Positions 20,876-33,323 of a DNA stretch of 64,000 nucleotides are shown in pieces. Each line of letters begins with the position of its first letter. Within the stretch, counting starts at the first letter, position 1. Source of the DNA: Pseudoneurospora amorphoporcata (Eukaryota > Ascomycota > Sordariomycetes > Sordariales > Sordariaceae); assembly GCA_033297205.1 (NCBI GenBank), contig MU859095.1:1-64000 (forward strand). Reading direction: 5' to 3'. The position numbers were made by a program, and so were the translations under genes. The notes below the pieces were generated by a model, which had not been told where the DNA came from, searched no databases, and saw only the letters and a program-made list of their open reading frames with translations.

Positions 20876-23800
20876 CGTTGTGGGTCTGTCTGTCTGCCTG
20901 GCTGGCTTCTTTTTGGATTGTTTCGGGGGGTTGTTGTTGAGTGCTATGTGCGAGCAGATGGCGACGATGTTGATGAGATCTGGCTGAGGATCGAGCGATG
21001 GGTATCAATGGAACTAGAACCTAGTTGTCTGTGCTAGATCTTGTTCGAGATATGAACCCTAACTTTCACTTGTGGTGGAGAGAGGGAACCGAAGTGTCTG
21101 TACTCGTACTAACTGCCTGTACATTCGGTCTTGCGAAACTTTTGAGAACCTTGATAGTCGGGGAACTTCGAAATTGGAAGGTGCGTCCTTCGTTTGTTCT
21201 TGCTTGATAGGCAGAATGTGAGACTGCCAGCCCGCTGGTATCGACGTCAGTCAATGTATAATTTCCCACGAATCTTCAGACGGCCGGTTCTGATCCGTCT
21301 TGGCCTTCCTAGTATTTCACAAGGACATGTCTCGAAATAGAACTGAGACCGGTAGACGTCACGTCACGACCTGTCTGACAGACGACGGGACCAGTCTGTA
21401 TACCTTGCTCCCCTGGATGAGGCGACGTCATCACGCCATTTGTTCTCGTGTGTCCAAGGCATCCGAGAAGCCGCTTGCTTTGTTGTCTCAACGAAGAAAA
21501 TATTACAGCGCGATATCGAGTTTTTTTTGAGCATATTTTTTGAGTAACAACCCGCAGGAGAAAGCCAAGAAAGAAAAAAAGACTGTACCTGTCCAAAAAG
21601 AGATATACCCCACGATCTGAGAAACCTGGGGAAAGCTGAGCTACACGCGTCGGTGTTCAGAGATAGGTGAGACTGAGACTAGAGGCCACTCCGAAACCAC
21701 AGTTGACGTCTTGACGAGATAAACACCAGGAAGAAGTCCGCGATTTGAGTCTTGAGTGACGAGGTCGTTGCCTTCTTGTTGACTACCACCGACTACATAC
21801 TTTCTTCCCCGGTATCTCGGACAGATGATAGTAACAGGCTAAAACCCTATGAACGCGGGGTTGCGGGTTGCTATTGCGGGATCTGAGTGTCTCATAGATG
21901 GATTGATTGCTGCCCGTCCAGCATTTGCTTCCTTCGAACGGGAAGGAAGGCCAAAACATGACGACGGGAGGGAGTAGGAGCAAATCATCATTCAATATCG
22001 GCCTTGAGTTTTCAAACAACATGGCGTCGTTGGAAGCTGGAGGAGCCATTTCGTCCCGTTATTACATGTGAGTGATGTGACGAGTCGAGTGTCCTGGGGA
22101 CCATTCGGGAGTTGTCGAACATTCCATCTTGCGAGCGGTTCATTACCGGCTGACTACCGGTTGGCTTCCCTTAAGTGTATGCGGTATCAGTCGAGGAGGA
22201 CGGAAGACGGAGAGGAGCACTGAGTTCCTGGTTCATCGATCGACAAACGACCTGCCCAAGGTGACCCTGATGGCCCGCACCGCTACCGGTGAACCGCCCT
22301 GAACGTGTCCACGTCCGCAACCCAGCCGGGCTTCCTCGTGGCAGAGACCCGACCGGAGCTGGTCAGCCATGTGTTATGGATTGGAGGTTAGAACTAAAAA
22401 GTCGATCCAATGTCGTCGTGCCCCTGGACTAATACGCTTGTCTGATATTGGCTCGACTTGGCCCAGTCTTGGCTTTCTTCCTTACGCTCCCTAGGGCCCT
22501 TTGGTCATTCCAATGGTGAGCTTCTGGTGCTTCTCGAAGAACCGTTGGGCCTTCTTTTGTCAATGTCCTGTCCCGTGAATCTCCCGTCGGCGGCGATCCT
22601 GGGACGAAGCGATGACGAACGGCAAGCTCCGTGTGTCGATGAAAATCTAAAACAGGAGTTCTCCGCACTTGAAATTGGCTGTTGCCCCCATCTCATTTCA
22701 CGTCGTTAGGGAGCCGGCTTTTGATTGGCCAGACTGTTCTAACCTTGCGAGCTTGTTAAGGATTTGGTGAATTGGTGGTGCATTGGATGTGCTTCACCAT
22801 CTCTTTGCCAATGGCGGGCGTCCACTTGGAATGATGCTTGATGCCTTCATTAGCTGTTACTTGGTAGTGGTACATAGACGGGAGTTCTGACAGTGATGAG
22901 AGAGAGCCCGACGGACATGTTTTTTCGGAATGTCGGAGGAATGTGATGGTGATACAAGAGGAGAAAGGATTCTCGTGTATGTATGCCGTACATGCACCAC
23001 GATATCGACGCAAGCAATTCTCTTACTTTATCTCCCATCCCTCATTCTCCCTATCCACAGAGGGACTCGTGCATTATCTTTTGGGTTCTAGATCGGACAG
23101 CTCCTCAGCCAGATAGCCAGACAGGGACAATACTTTTCCGCCTCTCTTCTCACATGCCCGGCCTCGGAGAGCTGGAGAGATGCGTGTGAGATGGATGGGG
23201 GTTGCAGCGATGGAGTTCCCATCATGATCCTGCAATCTTTGGCGTTCTAGCACGACTCAGGGTTCCTCCGCTGGCGGAATGGATGCTCTGGGCAAGACGG
23301 ACGGGAAAGCCTGCTTGCAACCGTCGTAATCCCTGATTTCGGAACCACATATCGAACGTTGCTCAGACCAGACATCCGGGACGGAAATGCAGCTCCAGCC
23401 CTGCTTTATGTATCCTTTATGTAGCTTGTTGACCTAGAGGATTCTTGTCATCTTCCTTCATCACCTGCAGTTGAATCCTCCAACTAATTCGTTGCTGGTC
23501 GTGGTCTAAACAGTCGCCGGAGTAGCCGGACAGCGGGATACAGATCCGGGCGTCGGGTGAGTGGGAGGGCCATGGAGAGGGGAAATCTCGTTTGGATATT
23601 CCTCACTTCCTTTGCTATGGATATTTTCGGTGTATTTCTCCCTAGCCTAGCATTCCCTGCCTTACTAGAACGAACTTCGCTCGAGGCTCGAAGCACAGAG
23701 GTGGATCCACGTGGTGGGCTCCCGTCCATTTCGCGGGCCCAATGTCCAATTTAGGTCCAGCTTGACGGAGTCTTTGGGCGAGTCTTTTTCTGCTGCAGCA

Positions 23801-24884
23801 GTGTCCGGTGCATCTGCCAGGGCGGCAGGCCTGCAACGGCAGCTGAAGTGGTGAATTGTCGCTGGAAGAGCGGGTTTGGCGGACCCTGTAAGCGGGCCCT
23901 CCCAAGGCTAGCGGCAGGCGGGACCCTCCTTGACCCAGGCACCCAGCAGGACCCAGGGGAGAAAAGGGAAAAAAAGAGTCCGTGCCTTGATTTCAACGCA
24001 TTGCTGGTGCTATTTCCTCCATCCTCACAAATCACAACCTCGCGCTGTCCTAGTCTTTCCTTGGATTCGATGCCGACCAGCTAGCCATCCTGCAGCGTGC
24101 ATCTCCTTTCCCTTTTCCCCTCGTTTATCCGCTCACGCCTTCCGTCATTCGTTCTGACCTTTCATCATCGTCTTCGGGATCGGACTTGTTGATTCGCGTC
24201 TTCCTTGTCGCAAATCCACGTTGTCGGCCTCGTTTTTCTTTCAACCCAACCACTCGTTCTTGACCGCATTCGACCACCGTCGTCATCCACATCATCGAGA
24301 TCGGATATCGGATATCATTCGCTTTGCTCGTTCGCACCTCCTCCCTCAATTCCATCAATTACAAACATCCAACCCTCACAGTCGTTGTCTATCATCAATA
24401 ACCACAATCACCATCACCATCGTTAATGAGCATAGAGGCACAATTATCGTCAACTCAAGAGATACCACTCTAATATCTCTACTCCAACCATCCCGAGGCT
24501 CTATCTTTGTCCCACTCCAGGAACTGGCCATCATTGCTTACCCCTTTGCGAAACCATCGGCATTCTGTTTGAGACATCCGACGTCTGTCCAACGGCGCCT
24601 CTTCTCCAACCGCCCAGCCTCAAAGTGCGCGCGTCTGCAAGCCAACCAACGGCTTCCAGTCAGCCCTGCAACTCCGCGACGATACTTACAAACCGCATCG
24701 GCTTAGCCTCCAAACGTGCGCTTTCGCTTTCGCTTTGGGTCAATCCGCATCCTGCAGCATCTTGAACCACGCACTTGGGACCGAGGACCCTTTCCCAGTT
24801 CTATCAGTGCTCCCTCAAAAAGCAAATCTCGCCTCCACCCTTCTCTAGATCATCAACCTCTGTTCGCAAGTATATGTTGCAGAG
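20876..24884. other. Long gene-free intergenic region (4 kb)
   Basis: No supported protein gene on either strand despite ordinary base composition. The last 800 bases (about 24000-24884) are strongly pyrimidine-rich and probably form the promoter and leader of the TBC gene. Short open frames show no conserved motif or hydrophobic pattern. Confidence 0.4.
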
Positions 24885-27118
24885 ATGATGCTGTACGAGC
24901 GACCGGTTCATGATCTCCCTGGCCCCAGCTCTCCACCAGGCTTGACACATTCCAAGTCTTCCAAGTCTTCATCATTGAACTCTGTGCCCTCAGATGATGA
25001 CAGCGTACTTGCTGATGCTAGCCACTTCGAAGACATTGGACTCCAGGATGACTCCCATGTCGATGTTCGAGGGCTGACCCAGAACCTCAAGCCCTCGCCC
25101 ATGCTGTACAGTTCTAACCCTACATCCGAATTGCGAGTACCTTCCAAGAGCAGTCGATCTTCCCGCAGTCCGTCTAAACCCCGCAAGAGGGATGCCTCAT
25201 CATCGAGCAAGAGCCGGCCAACCCTCCCGAATATCCAGAGTCACCTACGAACCGTCAATGGCAGAGTCGCGAGCCTGGGGCTTACCCCCGAGCTTCACAC
25301 TGCCCCTCTTCCTATGCGCTCCCTTGGCAACCGCTCACCCTCCTCTACCTCGATACGGCAACGCAGCCCTAGCCCCAACCTTCAGACCGGTTTCCCGATG
25401 AAGCCACGGAGGAGTAGCTGGCAGTCCACCCGGGAGCGCAAGACAGCCAGACAATTGGAGATGGAGTGCGACGAGGATGATGGAGACGACATTCCAGACG
25501 GTCTCGTACTTGATAATGTGCCAATCTCGCCTAGGCCTCCCTCGGAACGATCAAGAAGCCGAGGTTCTTCCAAGGCCCCTTCCCCAGAACGCGCTCCTCC
25601 CAAGGAGAGGGTACGAAGTGTGGGGAATGGCACACCACCAGTCGCGGCAGCCCAGGGTTCCCTTAGGTCGCCTACGTGGAAGTCTGATACAGCAGTGCCT
25701 ACTAGGGCTAGCATTGCCGCCACCATTGTCAGCCCACTGGAACTCGCCAGATCCAAGAGCTGGTCTGCTGCATTGGCTGAACTCAACACTGATGCCAAGG
25801 AGCTCACAGAAAAGCTGGAGGAACATGCGGAAGAGTTGGAAGCGAAGGGCGTGCGGTCCAGCACGCCGTCCATCCGCAGAAACTCCGACGGGAAGCCTCG
25901 TGTAAAATCGGGTCTTCCAGAGCTCCCACCGCTCCGCAAGTCTAATGTCATGATCGACCCTCTACCGCCGTCCAAGGAAAAGGAAGCCGTTTTGTCGCGC
26001 ACTCGTCCTTCCTGGCTCCCGCCGAAGGATCCAGCCGAGGAACGTCGTCATCTGAAAGAGTATCAGAGGATGATGGCTCAGAGCATCGAGGCTGAGCGTA
26101 GACGAGAAGAAACCAAGAAGGCCCGGATCGAGAACCGCGATACCAGAGCCGACAACTTGATGCACATTTGGGAGGAGAACATTATTCCTCGTTGGGACGA
26201 GGCCATCCGTGAGCGTAGGACCCGAGAGCTATGGTGGCGTGGTATTGCGCCGCGCAGTCGAGGTGCCGCGTGGAGCAAGGCGATCGGTAACGGGCTCGCA
26301 CTTTCTGATGCTTCGTTCAAGGCTGCCCTGAAGCGGGCCAACGATGCCCAAAAAAGGGTTAATGACGGTCAAGGCAGCACCGATGATTCTTATGCTGCGG
26401 CGTGGTTTGATGATATCAAGAAGGACGTGGAAGAGTATACCTTCCCGGATCTTCGCATCTTTCAGACCGGAGGGCCTCTCCACCAGAGCCTGGTTGATGT
26501 TCTCAGCGCATACTGCATGTACCGAAGTGATATCGGATATGTTCCTGGCTGCAATGTAAGCTCTCTGACAGTTGCGATCCATGAGACAGACACTAACAGA
26601 CCAACCAGACGATTGCGGCTATTCTCCTCCTCAACCTTCCCACAGCCACCGCCGCGTTCATTGCGCTTGCCAACATCCTCAACCGTTCCTTGCCGCTGAG
26701 CTTCCACACCATGGACAGGACCGCGATGTCCTCGGTCTACGACCTGCTACTCCAAACTCTCCAGCACAAGTCGCCCAGCCTCCACGAACACCTGGTCAAG
26801 CTACCTGACCATAATGCCGATCTCTATCTGGGCGACATCTTCACCGGTCTTTTCACACGCCACCTCGCTCTGGACGAGGCCACTCGACTCTGGGACGTGT
26901 ACGTTTTCGAGGGTGACGCCGTCCTCGTCCGTGCAGGAATTGCTCTCCTCCTACAGAAGGCCATGTCCCTCATGGGTACTAAGACTATCCAAGAGGTCAG
27001 GGCCATAATGAATAATTCGTCCGATGGCGTGTTGAGGTCGGCGCCTATTCTGCGCAGCACCGGCGAAGAAGATCGCTGGATGCGCGCTGTAAGGGAAGCC
27101 GGGAAAGCGCAATTTTAA
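24885..27118 (+). CDS. TBC-domain protein lacking both catalytic fingers
   Basis: Two exons (24885-26555, 26609-27118) give 726 residues. The first 380 or so are serine/proline-rich and probably disordered, followed by a charged helical stretch (EERRHLKEYQRM...). The C-terminal half is a Rab-GAP TBC domain of the TBC1D12/14-like type: WWRGIAPRSRG, FPDLRIFQTGGPLHQ, LSAYCMYRSDIGYVPG, then LPLSFHTMD, DIFTGLF and LWDVYVFEG. In active TBC proteins an arginine (IxxDxxR) and a glutamine (YxQ) drive GTP hydrolysis. Here the first motif reads IKKDVEE (Glu517) and the second GYVPG (Pro554), so both fingers are missing. The 53-nt intron splits the motif after Asn557. It may bind Rab GTPases without activating them, acting in membrane traffic; this is inference. 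Confidence 0.85.
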
Positions 27119-28437
27119 GCGGAGCAAGAACAAAAAAATTAATACCAAAGAAAAAAAAAGCCATATACATACATATACGTGTTTTACATGTTGTTTCTGG
27201 ATCCAGCGGTTGAAAGGGAATCTCACAACAAGGGAAGGAAAGGGGAAAAAGAAGGGCGCGACTCAATCACCAACTGCACGCAACATACGTCATGAAAATC
27301 ACCAACCGCACGTACAAATCATGTCACATACCCAACTACGACACACGCACATACAACCAACACCACCATCGCTACCAACTTTCAGCGGCCACCGGCGTTT
27401 TTTGTTCTTACTTTGTTTCTGTTCTAATTTCCCCAGGTTGGATAGCGCTGCGCCGGCTTGTCATCAACCTCTGGAGAACTGGCTTCTTGTTTTTTTCTTC
27501 TTCGTGCTTCGGCAGATCTGAACATGTCTGTCCCCAAAACTCCTCAGTACGAGTATTGTGTATATATAATATTTTGGACATTTGCAAACGGGCACACTTT
27601 GGGTGGAAAAGAATAAGAGTGGTGATGGTTTGATCAATATGGTTCCCATTTACTTGTGTGGTTGCAAATCTCTGGAGTGTCTGTCTGTTGATGTATCGAT
27701 GGAGGCAGCATCTTGTATGGATGTAGTTGGACTGGTATGTATATACAATCCTGGATGGACTTCAACGTCCTTGTTCTACAACTAAGTTTTGTTCGTTCAT
27801 AAGTCTCTCAACAAGTATTTATGGTCTTAACATCTAATATCGTTCGCGAGGTGAGGTGCCGTAGAAACCTGACGTTAAACTGAATTAATCAAACGAAGGG
27901 TTAAACTTAAAAATGCTTGCCGTGTGTTATTCCCCGTCTCTTTTCAGTTTTGTTCAAGCGTTTCCAGTACAAAGGATAAGTATGACTGATTGCCGGACAC
28001 CTTTAACAACACCGACTGGGACATTATTTTGAACTTCGCACAGAAGTTTTTTCGAGCAACAACCTCGACGACGCTTTAGATCAACTGCTTCAACTACCTC
28101 TCTACACACATTCTCATTTCACATGGAAGTTACATGGGAGAACCCGCCCTGATTTATGAGCTCTTGTAAAGAAAAGTGTGCTGTACGAATATACAATGTG
28201 TACATTGAAACGAAACAAAACAATCCGTTAACAACGCCCCTTCCCATGATATGTAGCCGAATGGCAATACCCTTTGCCATATTCCATGTCATGATCCCAA
28301 GCCCGCGAGCCCAATGACATGAATGGAATTCCCCCTTGATGCGTAACCCAAACAGAAATCGTACAGTCCCTCTATATCTCACAACCCTTCCCATAATTTG
28401 TTCGTCGGTAGCTTGCGCAATCCATCTCTCTTCAAAA
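27119..28437. other. Intergenic between convergent genes
   Basis: About 1.3 kb holding the 3' UTRs of the TBC gene and the minus-strand glycosyltransferase. No gene or structured RNA recognised. Confidence 0.4.
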
Positions 28438-30255
28438 TCAAAGTTCCCAAACTAACTCAATAACCTCATCCATGCTCTCGCCCACCGCCGGTCCAGCAGC
28501 TTTATGCACGTAAATCTGTCTGAACTTCTTCTTACCCTTCTTTTGTGCTGTCCATCCCCTGTCTTCCTTTTGGCCTCCACTCTGTAGTTTTGTCGTCATC
28601 GTTGACTGTGACTCCATTGCTGGTGACTCGTCTCCTTCATCAACATCAACATCCACCAACCTCCAACTCTTCTTCTCCCTCCCCTCTTGCAACCGTCTCC
28701 TAACAGGCCCATAACTAAACGCATACTTCTCCTTTCGTTCCGCCTCATTCCACGTTCCCTCCACCCTCGAGAGATCAACATCATCCAACCCGTTCTCCAA
28801 GCCAGGGTACGAAGTGATTGAATACCCCAGACTTAACAGACTCTCACTTTCCTTCCTCTTCTTCTTGTTCTTTTCCTCGGTCCCAGAGGTACCAAACCGA
28901 ACCCTCATCAAAAAACACTCCCCACAAACATCCCTCGCCACCCTCGCCATCTTCTCCACGGGAGCCTCATACCAGCTCTTCCAATGATGCAGACTCAACA
29001 CGGGCCAAACTCCGCTCTCGAAGAAACCCGACGCATCCCCATTGATATCATGCTGATTCAGCCCCTCCACCAGCGTCAACCTCGTTCTGGTATGAGAATA
29101 CATACAATCTCGCAAGATCCCGTCACCCGTTTGGATGGACGCCGTGGTGATGCATTCTTCCAGATGGGGAGCGAGGTGGCGCGCTAGCGGCAAAGATAAA
29201 AAGGAGCCGGCGCCGCCAAAGGCCATGAAGCCCCAGGCTTGCACGGCCATGAAGTCGTCTGACAAAGCACCGAGCCACAAGGGGCGGGTATGATCGTGTT
29301 GGGAGAGGGTGGCGGAGAGGGGGTGGAGAGAGGGGAAGAAGGTGTCGTCGTCTAGGATGGCGAGCCAGTGCGGTGCCTTCTGTGAGGAATCGGAGTCAAT
29401 GACGGAGAGGAGTTCCTTTATCAGAAGAAAGTGGTGGTGCTCGACGGGCACGGGACGAGGGTCGGGCTTGCCGTCCTTGAGGTTTAGACGCTTGAAGATC
29501 TTGGGAGGCAGGAAGGTGGCGATGATACCGGCGGCGCGGTATTCCTCTTGGAGTGAGGTCAGGTTGAAGGAGTTCTTGGTGCTATCGTCGTCTTGATGCT
29601 CGGGCGGTACGGCGTCGGCGATGGTGCCGACTAGACGGGCGCCCGTGCCGGCTAGCCAGTGGGCGAAGGCGGGGATGGCTTCGCGCATGCGGTCGTACTT
29701 GGAGGCCACGCCGAAGAGCAGGTGCGGGTATTGGGCATCCTTGGGGTAGGGCATGGGCACCTCGAGGGAAAGCGGCTCGCAGGGGATGGGCTCATCGTGG
29801 GCGCACGAGGTGAGGTCGAGGGCGGTGGTGTTGGCGACGAGTGGCTGGGTGACGTTGGTGATGGTGTCGCGGTCGAAGTCAGCCTTGTAGATGGGCTTGA
29901 TGCAGCGGCGCGAGTAGAGGATGTTGTCGGTTAGGCCAAGCTCGGGACGACGCAGGAACTCGATGTCCTTGGCACACTGGCCGGGGTCGAGCTTGGGTCT
30001 GTAAGGCAGTTGTGAGGAGGCTTGCAGAGTTGTTTGGTCTGCTGGTGTCCCTCCTCCTGACGGCAGGTTGCTGCCTCCTCCAGCTCCTCCTCCTTGCCCT
30101 TTCCACTCCCCTCTGCCTCCCCAGTTATCGAAGGTGGACGGTAGCAGGGAGCCATGGTGACGTAGTCGGGAGATGCTGCACAGGACGGCGATGAAGATGA
30201 GGGTGACCAAGATGGAGAAGCCCCTCGTTGGACGTTGTAATAGTCGTACCTTCAT
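28438..30255 (-). CDS. Fringe-like glycosyltransferase, type II membrane protein
   Basis: A single exon encodes 605 residues. A membrane anchor at residues 12-29 follows a short basic tail, the type II layout of Golgi glycosyltransferases. After a glycine-rich stem comes a domain resembling fungal GT31/fringe enzymes: PHLLFGVASKYDRM, then LAILDDDTFFPSL with the metal-binding aspartates at 302-304, AVQAWGFMAFGGAGSFLS, and LVEGLNQHDINGD followed by LSLHHWKSWYE. The order DDD, GGAG and HHWK matches what I know of the family. It would transfer a sugar from a nucleotide donor in the secretory pathway; acceptor unknown. Neurospora has a fringe-like protein, LFD-2, needed for membrane integrity in cell fusion, but I cannot tell whether this is that gene. 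The ATG chosen is the one directly before the anchor; the frame stays open upstream. Confidence 0.82.
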   Translation of the reverse strand: MKVRLLQRPTRGFSILVTLIFIAVLCSISRLRHHGSLLPSTFDNWGGRGEWKGQGGGAGGGSNLPSGGGTPADQTTLQASSQLPYRPKLDPGQCAKDIEFLRRPELGLTDNILYSRRCIKPIYKADFDRDTITNVTQPLVANTTALDLTSCAHDEPIPCEPLSLEVPMPYPKDAQYPHLLFGVASKYDRMREAIPAFAHWLAGTGARLVGTIADAVPPEHQDDDSTKNSFNLTSLQEEYRAAGIIATFLPPKIFKRLNLKDGKPDPRPVPVEHHHFLLIKELLSVIDSDSSQKAPHWLAILDDDTFFPSLHPLSATLSQHDHTRPLWLGALSDDFMAVQAWGFMAFGGAGSFLSLPLARHLAPHLEECITTASIQTGDGILRDCMYSHTRTRLTLVEGLNQHDINGDASGFFESGVWPVLSLHHWKSWYEAPVEKMARVARDVCGECFLMRVRFGTSGTEEKNKKKRKESESLLSLGYSITSYPGLENGLDDVDLSRVEGTWNEAERKEKYAFSYGPVRRRLQEGREKKSWRLVDVDVDEGDESPAMESQSTMTTKLQSGGQKEDRGWTAQKKGKKKFRQIYVHKAAGPAVGESMDEVIELVWEL

Positions 30256-32932
30256 GGTTTCGACATTTGAATCTGATGGTCTGTGATTCAAACCAGATGG
30301 TGGTCGCACACTCGTACGAATATCACAACCGAACCTAAGCGGATGAACCCCAAATGATGTCGAGAAGTCTTGCAGATAGATGCAAGAGCAAGTACGGCGA
30401 AAGCAGGAGTAACCGAGGAGCGTTGGTTTCACGCAGGAGGATCCAGACTGCAGGCAGGACACTTGGGGGTGCTTTGCGTGCGCGGAGGAAGGAAAGAACG
30501 AAGGAAGGACTGATATCGGGGAGAAGAGTGTAGAGGTAGGAAAGGAAAGAAAGAAGGCAGGAACACAAGATCAACTTCTGTTCACCCCAGAGTTCATTAC
30601 ACGGACTTAGTAATGGTAACGGTAAGTAACAATCACAGATGGCCGCACGCACCCGTTCCACTTCGAAGTCTCCCCCTCGTCGTTCGTCGTCATGCCGTCC
30701 CGCAGTTCGGTAACTTTTGGTGGAGTTCCTTGGGTGGTCTACTAGCCTTCGTCCATCCACTTGGATCCGACGGTCGTTAATGCTTCCCATTTTTTCTCCA
30801 TTTTTCCTTCTCGAATGCAAAGAGTTCCAGTTTCGAGTTCGGGGACTTGGGATGGATTTGGGGCAAAAACAGGGATAGGACCAGCAAGACGACGCAACTG
30901 ATTCCCGCCGCGGGGACTCAATCTCCACAAAATCATCTCCAGACGATGCGCAAGCCCGTCATGCCCGGTGGGGAGTGACTTCCAACCTCCAGCCGGCCGA
31001 TCGCGAAGACGGGGTGGGTTGGTTGGTGGGCCTGGTATCTGTTGATCTGTGTTTACTTCTGTTCGTATCAGCGTGTTCTTCGTTGTTCTTCCAAGGAAAC
31101 TTTGCGCTCAAAATAGAGCCACTCGAACTTGCAATATCCACACCGCTGATCGGTTAACATTCCTGAAACATAAACCGTGTGGCTCCTTCTTTTGTGAGCG
31201 GCGGAAATTGGTGCAAACGGACTTGTCAACTCGATGCCTATTGAAGACGCAAGGCCAGCAAAAGTTGTTTAGTCCAAGTGATGGCGGCTTATTTATTTGA
31301 AAGATTCTCCAATCTTCTTTCGTTCTATGTGTTTGAAAACAGATCTAATTTCACTAACAGTTGTACATGGGGATCTCTTAGGAAGCTGCTAGTGCATTCA
31401 CTCGCTCTGGGTGGACCCACCTTTGCTTCTCCAAACGACACAACTTCAGGACCCGTCTTGCTCTTTTCCCTCGTTTCCAGCCGTCAAAGAGATCGAATCC
31501 ATTCAAGAGATTTATTTACGCATGCCATCCACCAACAAGCCCTCCTCAAGATACCTACAATCTAACCCTGGTTTGTTTGTTAGTTTGGTACAAAAAACGC
31601 CATTTCCACTCTCGAACTACTAAAAGTAGAAAAGAATTCAGGCTTCGAGCGGACGGGTGCCGCAGAGGGGACTACTCTCTTATATCTTTCTATCTTAGAG
31701 GCCTTGAATGAAGACGGAAAGAGGCATAAGAAGCTTCTGTAGCGTTTTTAACCCTTGCCATTGTCCCATGATGCTTCAAACGGAGGCCAATTTCTCTTTT
31801 TGAAGGCCAATGAGAGCTCTAAATCTCCCCTGCTCAACCCTTGCCCGAAGAACCAAACTAACAAACAAACCAGTATTGTATTGTACAAAAAACCACAAGG
31901 TGTTTCCTCACGTCGTTGACGGTGAAGTGCACCCCCACGCACCACGCAACGCACCGCACCGCACCGCACCGCACCGGACCTCCCGACTCCAAAACGACCG
32001 GGGGCGAAGCCGGGGAAAGGAGACGGGGGCAAAAAACAAAGGGGTCATCGACGAACCAGCCAAACACAAGAACATTCAGGACACTGCAACGCTCGCTAAC
32101 CACACCAGTCGAAAACGCCTTCTAGAAGGAAATGGGGATTACCCTCGAAGGATGATGAAAGCGATGACGGGGTTTTGAGTCTCCGTTCGTTATAATGTTT
32201 CCGAGGGGTGAGTCCCCGTCATTCATGTACATAGTATGCTACATGTTCCGCCTAGACTGCTGTATCTACCATGTAAGATGAGGACGGGTTGATGGTGACA
32301 CAATGTTTTATTTCACAATCCCGTTGTTGCAAAGGTATTATTACCTGGCAGTAATAGATCGCCCAAGATAGCCTTCAAGTTGTTGTCAACCTTGGTTCCG
32401 ACCTAAGCAAGCCGGCAACTTTGACGTAACGCTTGATTGGTTTCATTGACGACGGACAAATTTGACATTCCGTCGGATCCTTTCATCACCAACGGTTACT
32501 GTACTCATTGGGTACCGCATCCGTCTGTCAAATTACGTTGTGCCTCTGTGCAATTGTGTCGTTGTGTCAAACGCATGTATCTACCCGCTTCCGATCCCGG
32601 CCGGGAGCACAATACAGTAGGCAAAAGGTATCACGACGACGACCTGTCAATGTCAAAACATCAGAAATCAGCGTCTGACGGATGGACAGACGGTCCTTGA
32701 TTGTATGTGTGTCCTCGCACGAGATAGACTATGCCATGCAATACATGACATGCACAATCCCGAAGGGCTCAACGTCAAGTGTTTTGTTGCTCCGGCCGCA
32801 AACTAGACCCCCCCAGTTTCCGCAGCCGTTCCCTTATGGAAGAGAGAACGGTAACCAAGTAACAATGGGCCACCATCTATGCAGCGGCTAGATTCCCAGA
32901 ACCCATATTTTCCTACGCTATCCAAAAATCAT
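30256..32932. other. Intergenic
   Basis: About 2.7 kb. It should hold the promoter of the glycosyltransferase on the left and the 3' end of the transcription factor gene on the right. A short CCGCA-type repeat lies at about 31946-31978. No supported gene. Confidence 0.4.
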
Positions 32933-33268
32933 TCAAAAATAATTCGCCAAATCAATATGTCCATCCGTCTCCAACAGCGGAAACAGATTCATCGCTCCAA
33001 ACGTCTGATCAGCATCCGAGTCCAGGCTCCCACCCATGATGGAGAACTCGGGCGTGCGGGGAAGGGATTCGGTCATTCCGAGAAAAGTAGTTGCCGTTGA
33101 CTCGTGTCCGTGTCCGACAAAATCAAAGTGACTGTGATTCATGTTGCTGTTGGTGTTGTTGAAGCGGCTGGGAGAGAAGGATGACCATGTGGGTGGTGTA
33201 TGGTGGTGATGATGATGGTGGTAATTGTGGTGATGTGTTGTTCCGATGGGGTACGATAAAGGTTTGGG

Positions 33269-33323
<55 letters not shown>

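Noticed and set aside
31946..31978. CCGCA tandem units, possible minisatellite
   Set aside because: Only about five imperfect copies; noted but not called as a separate repeat.
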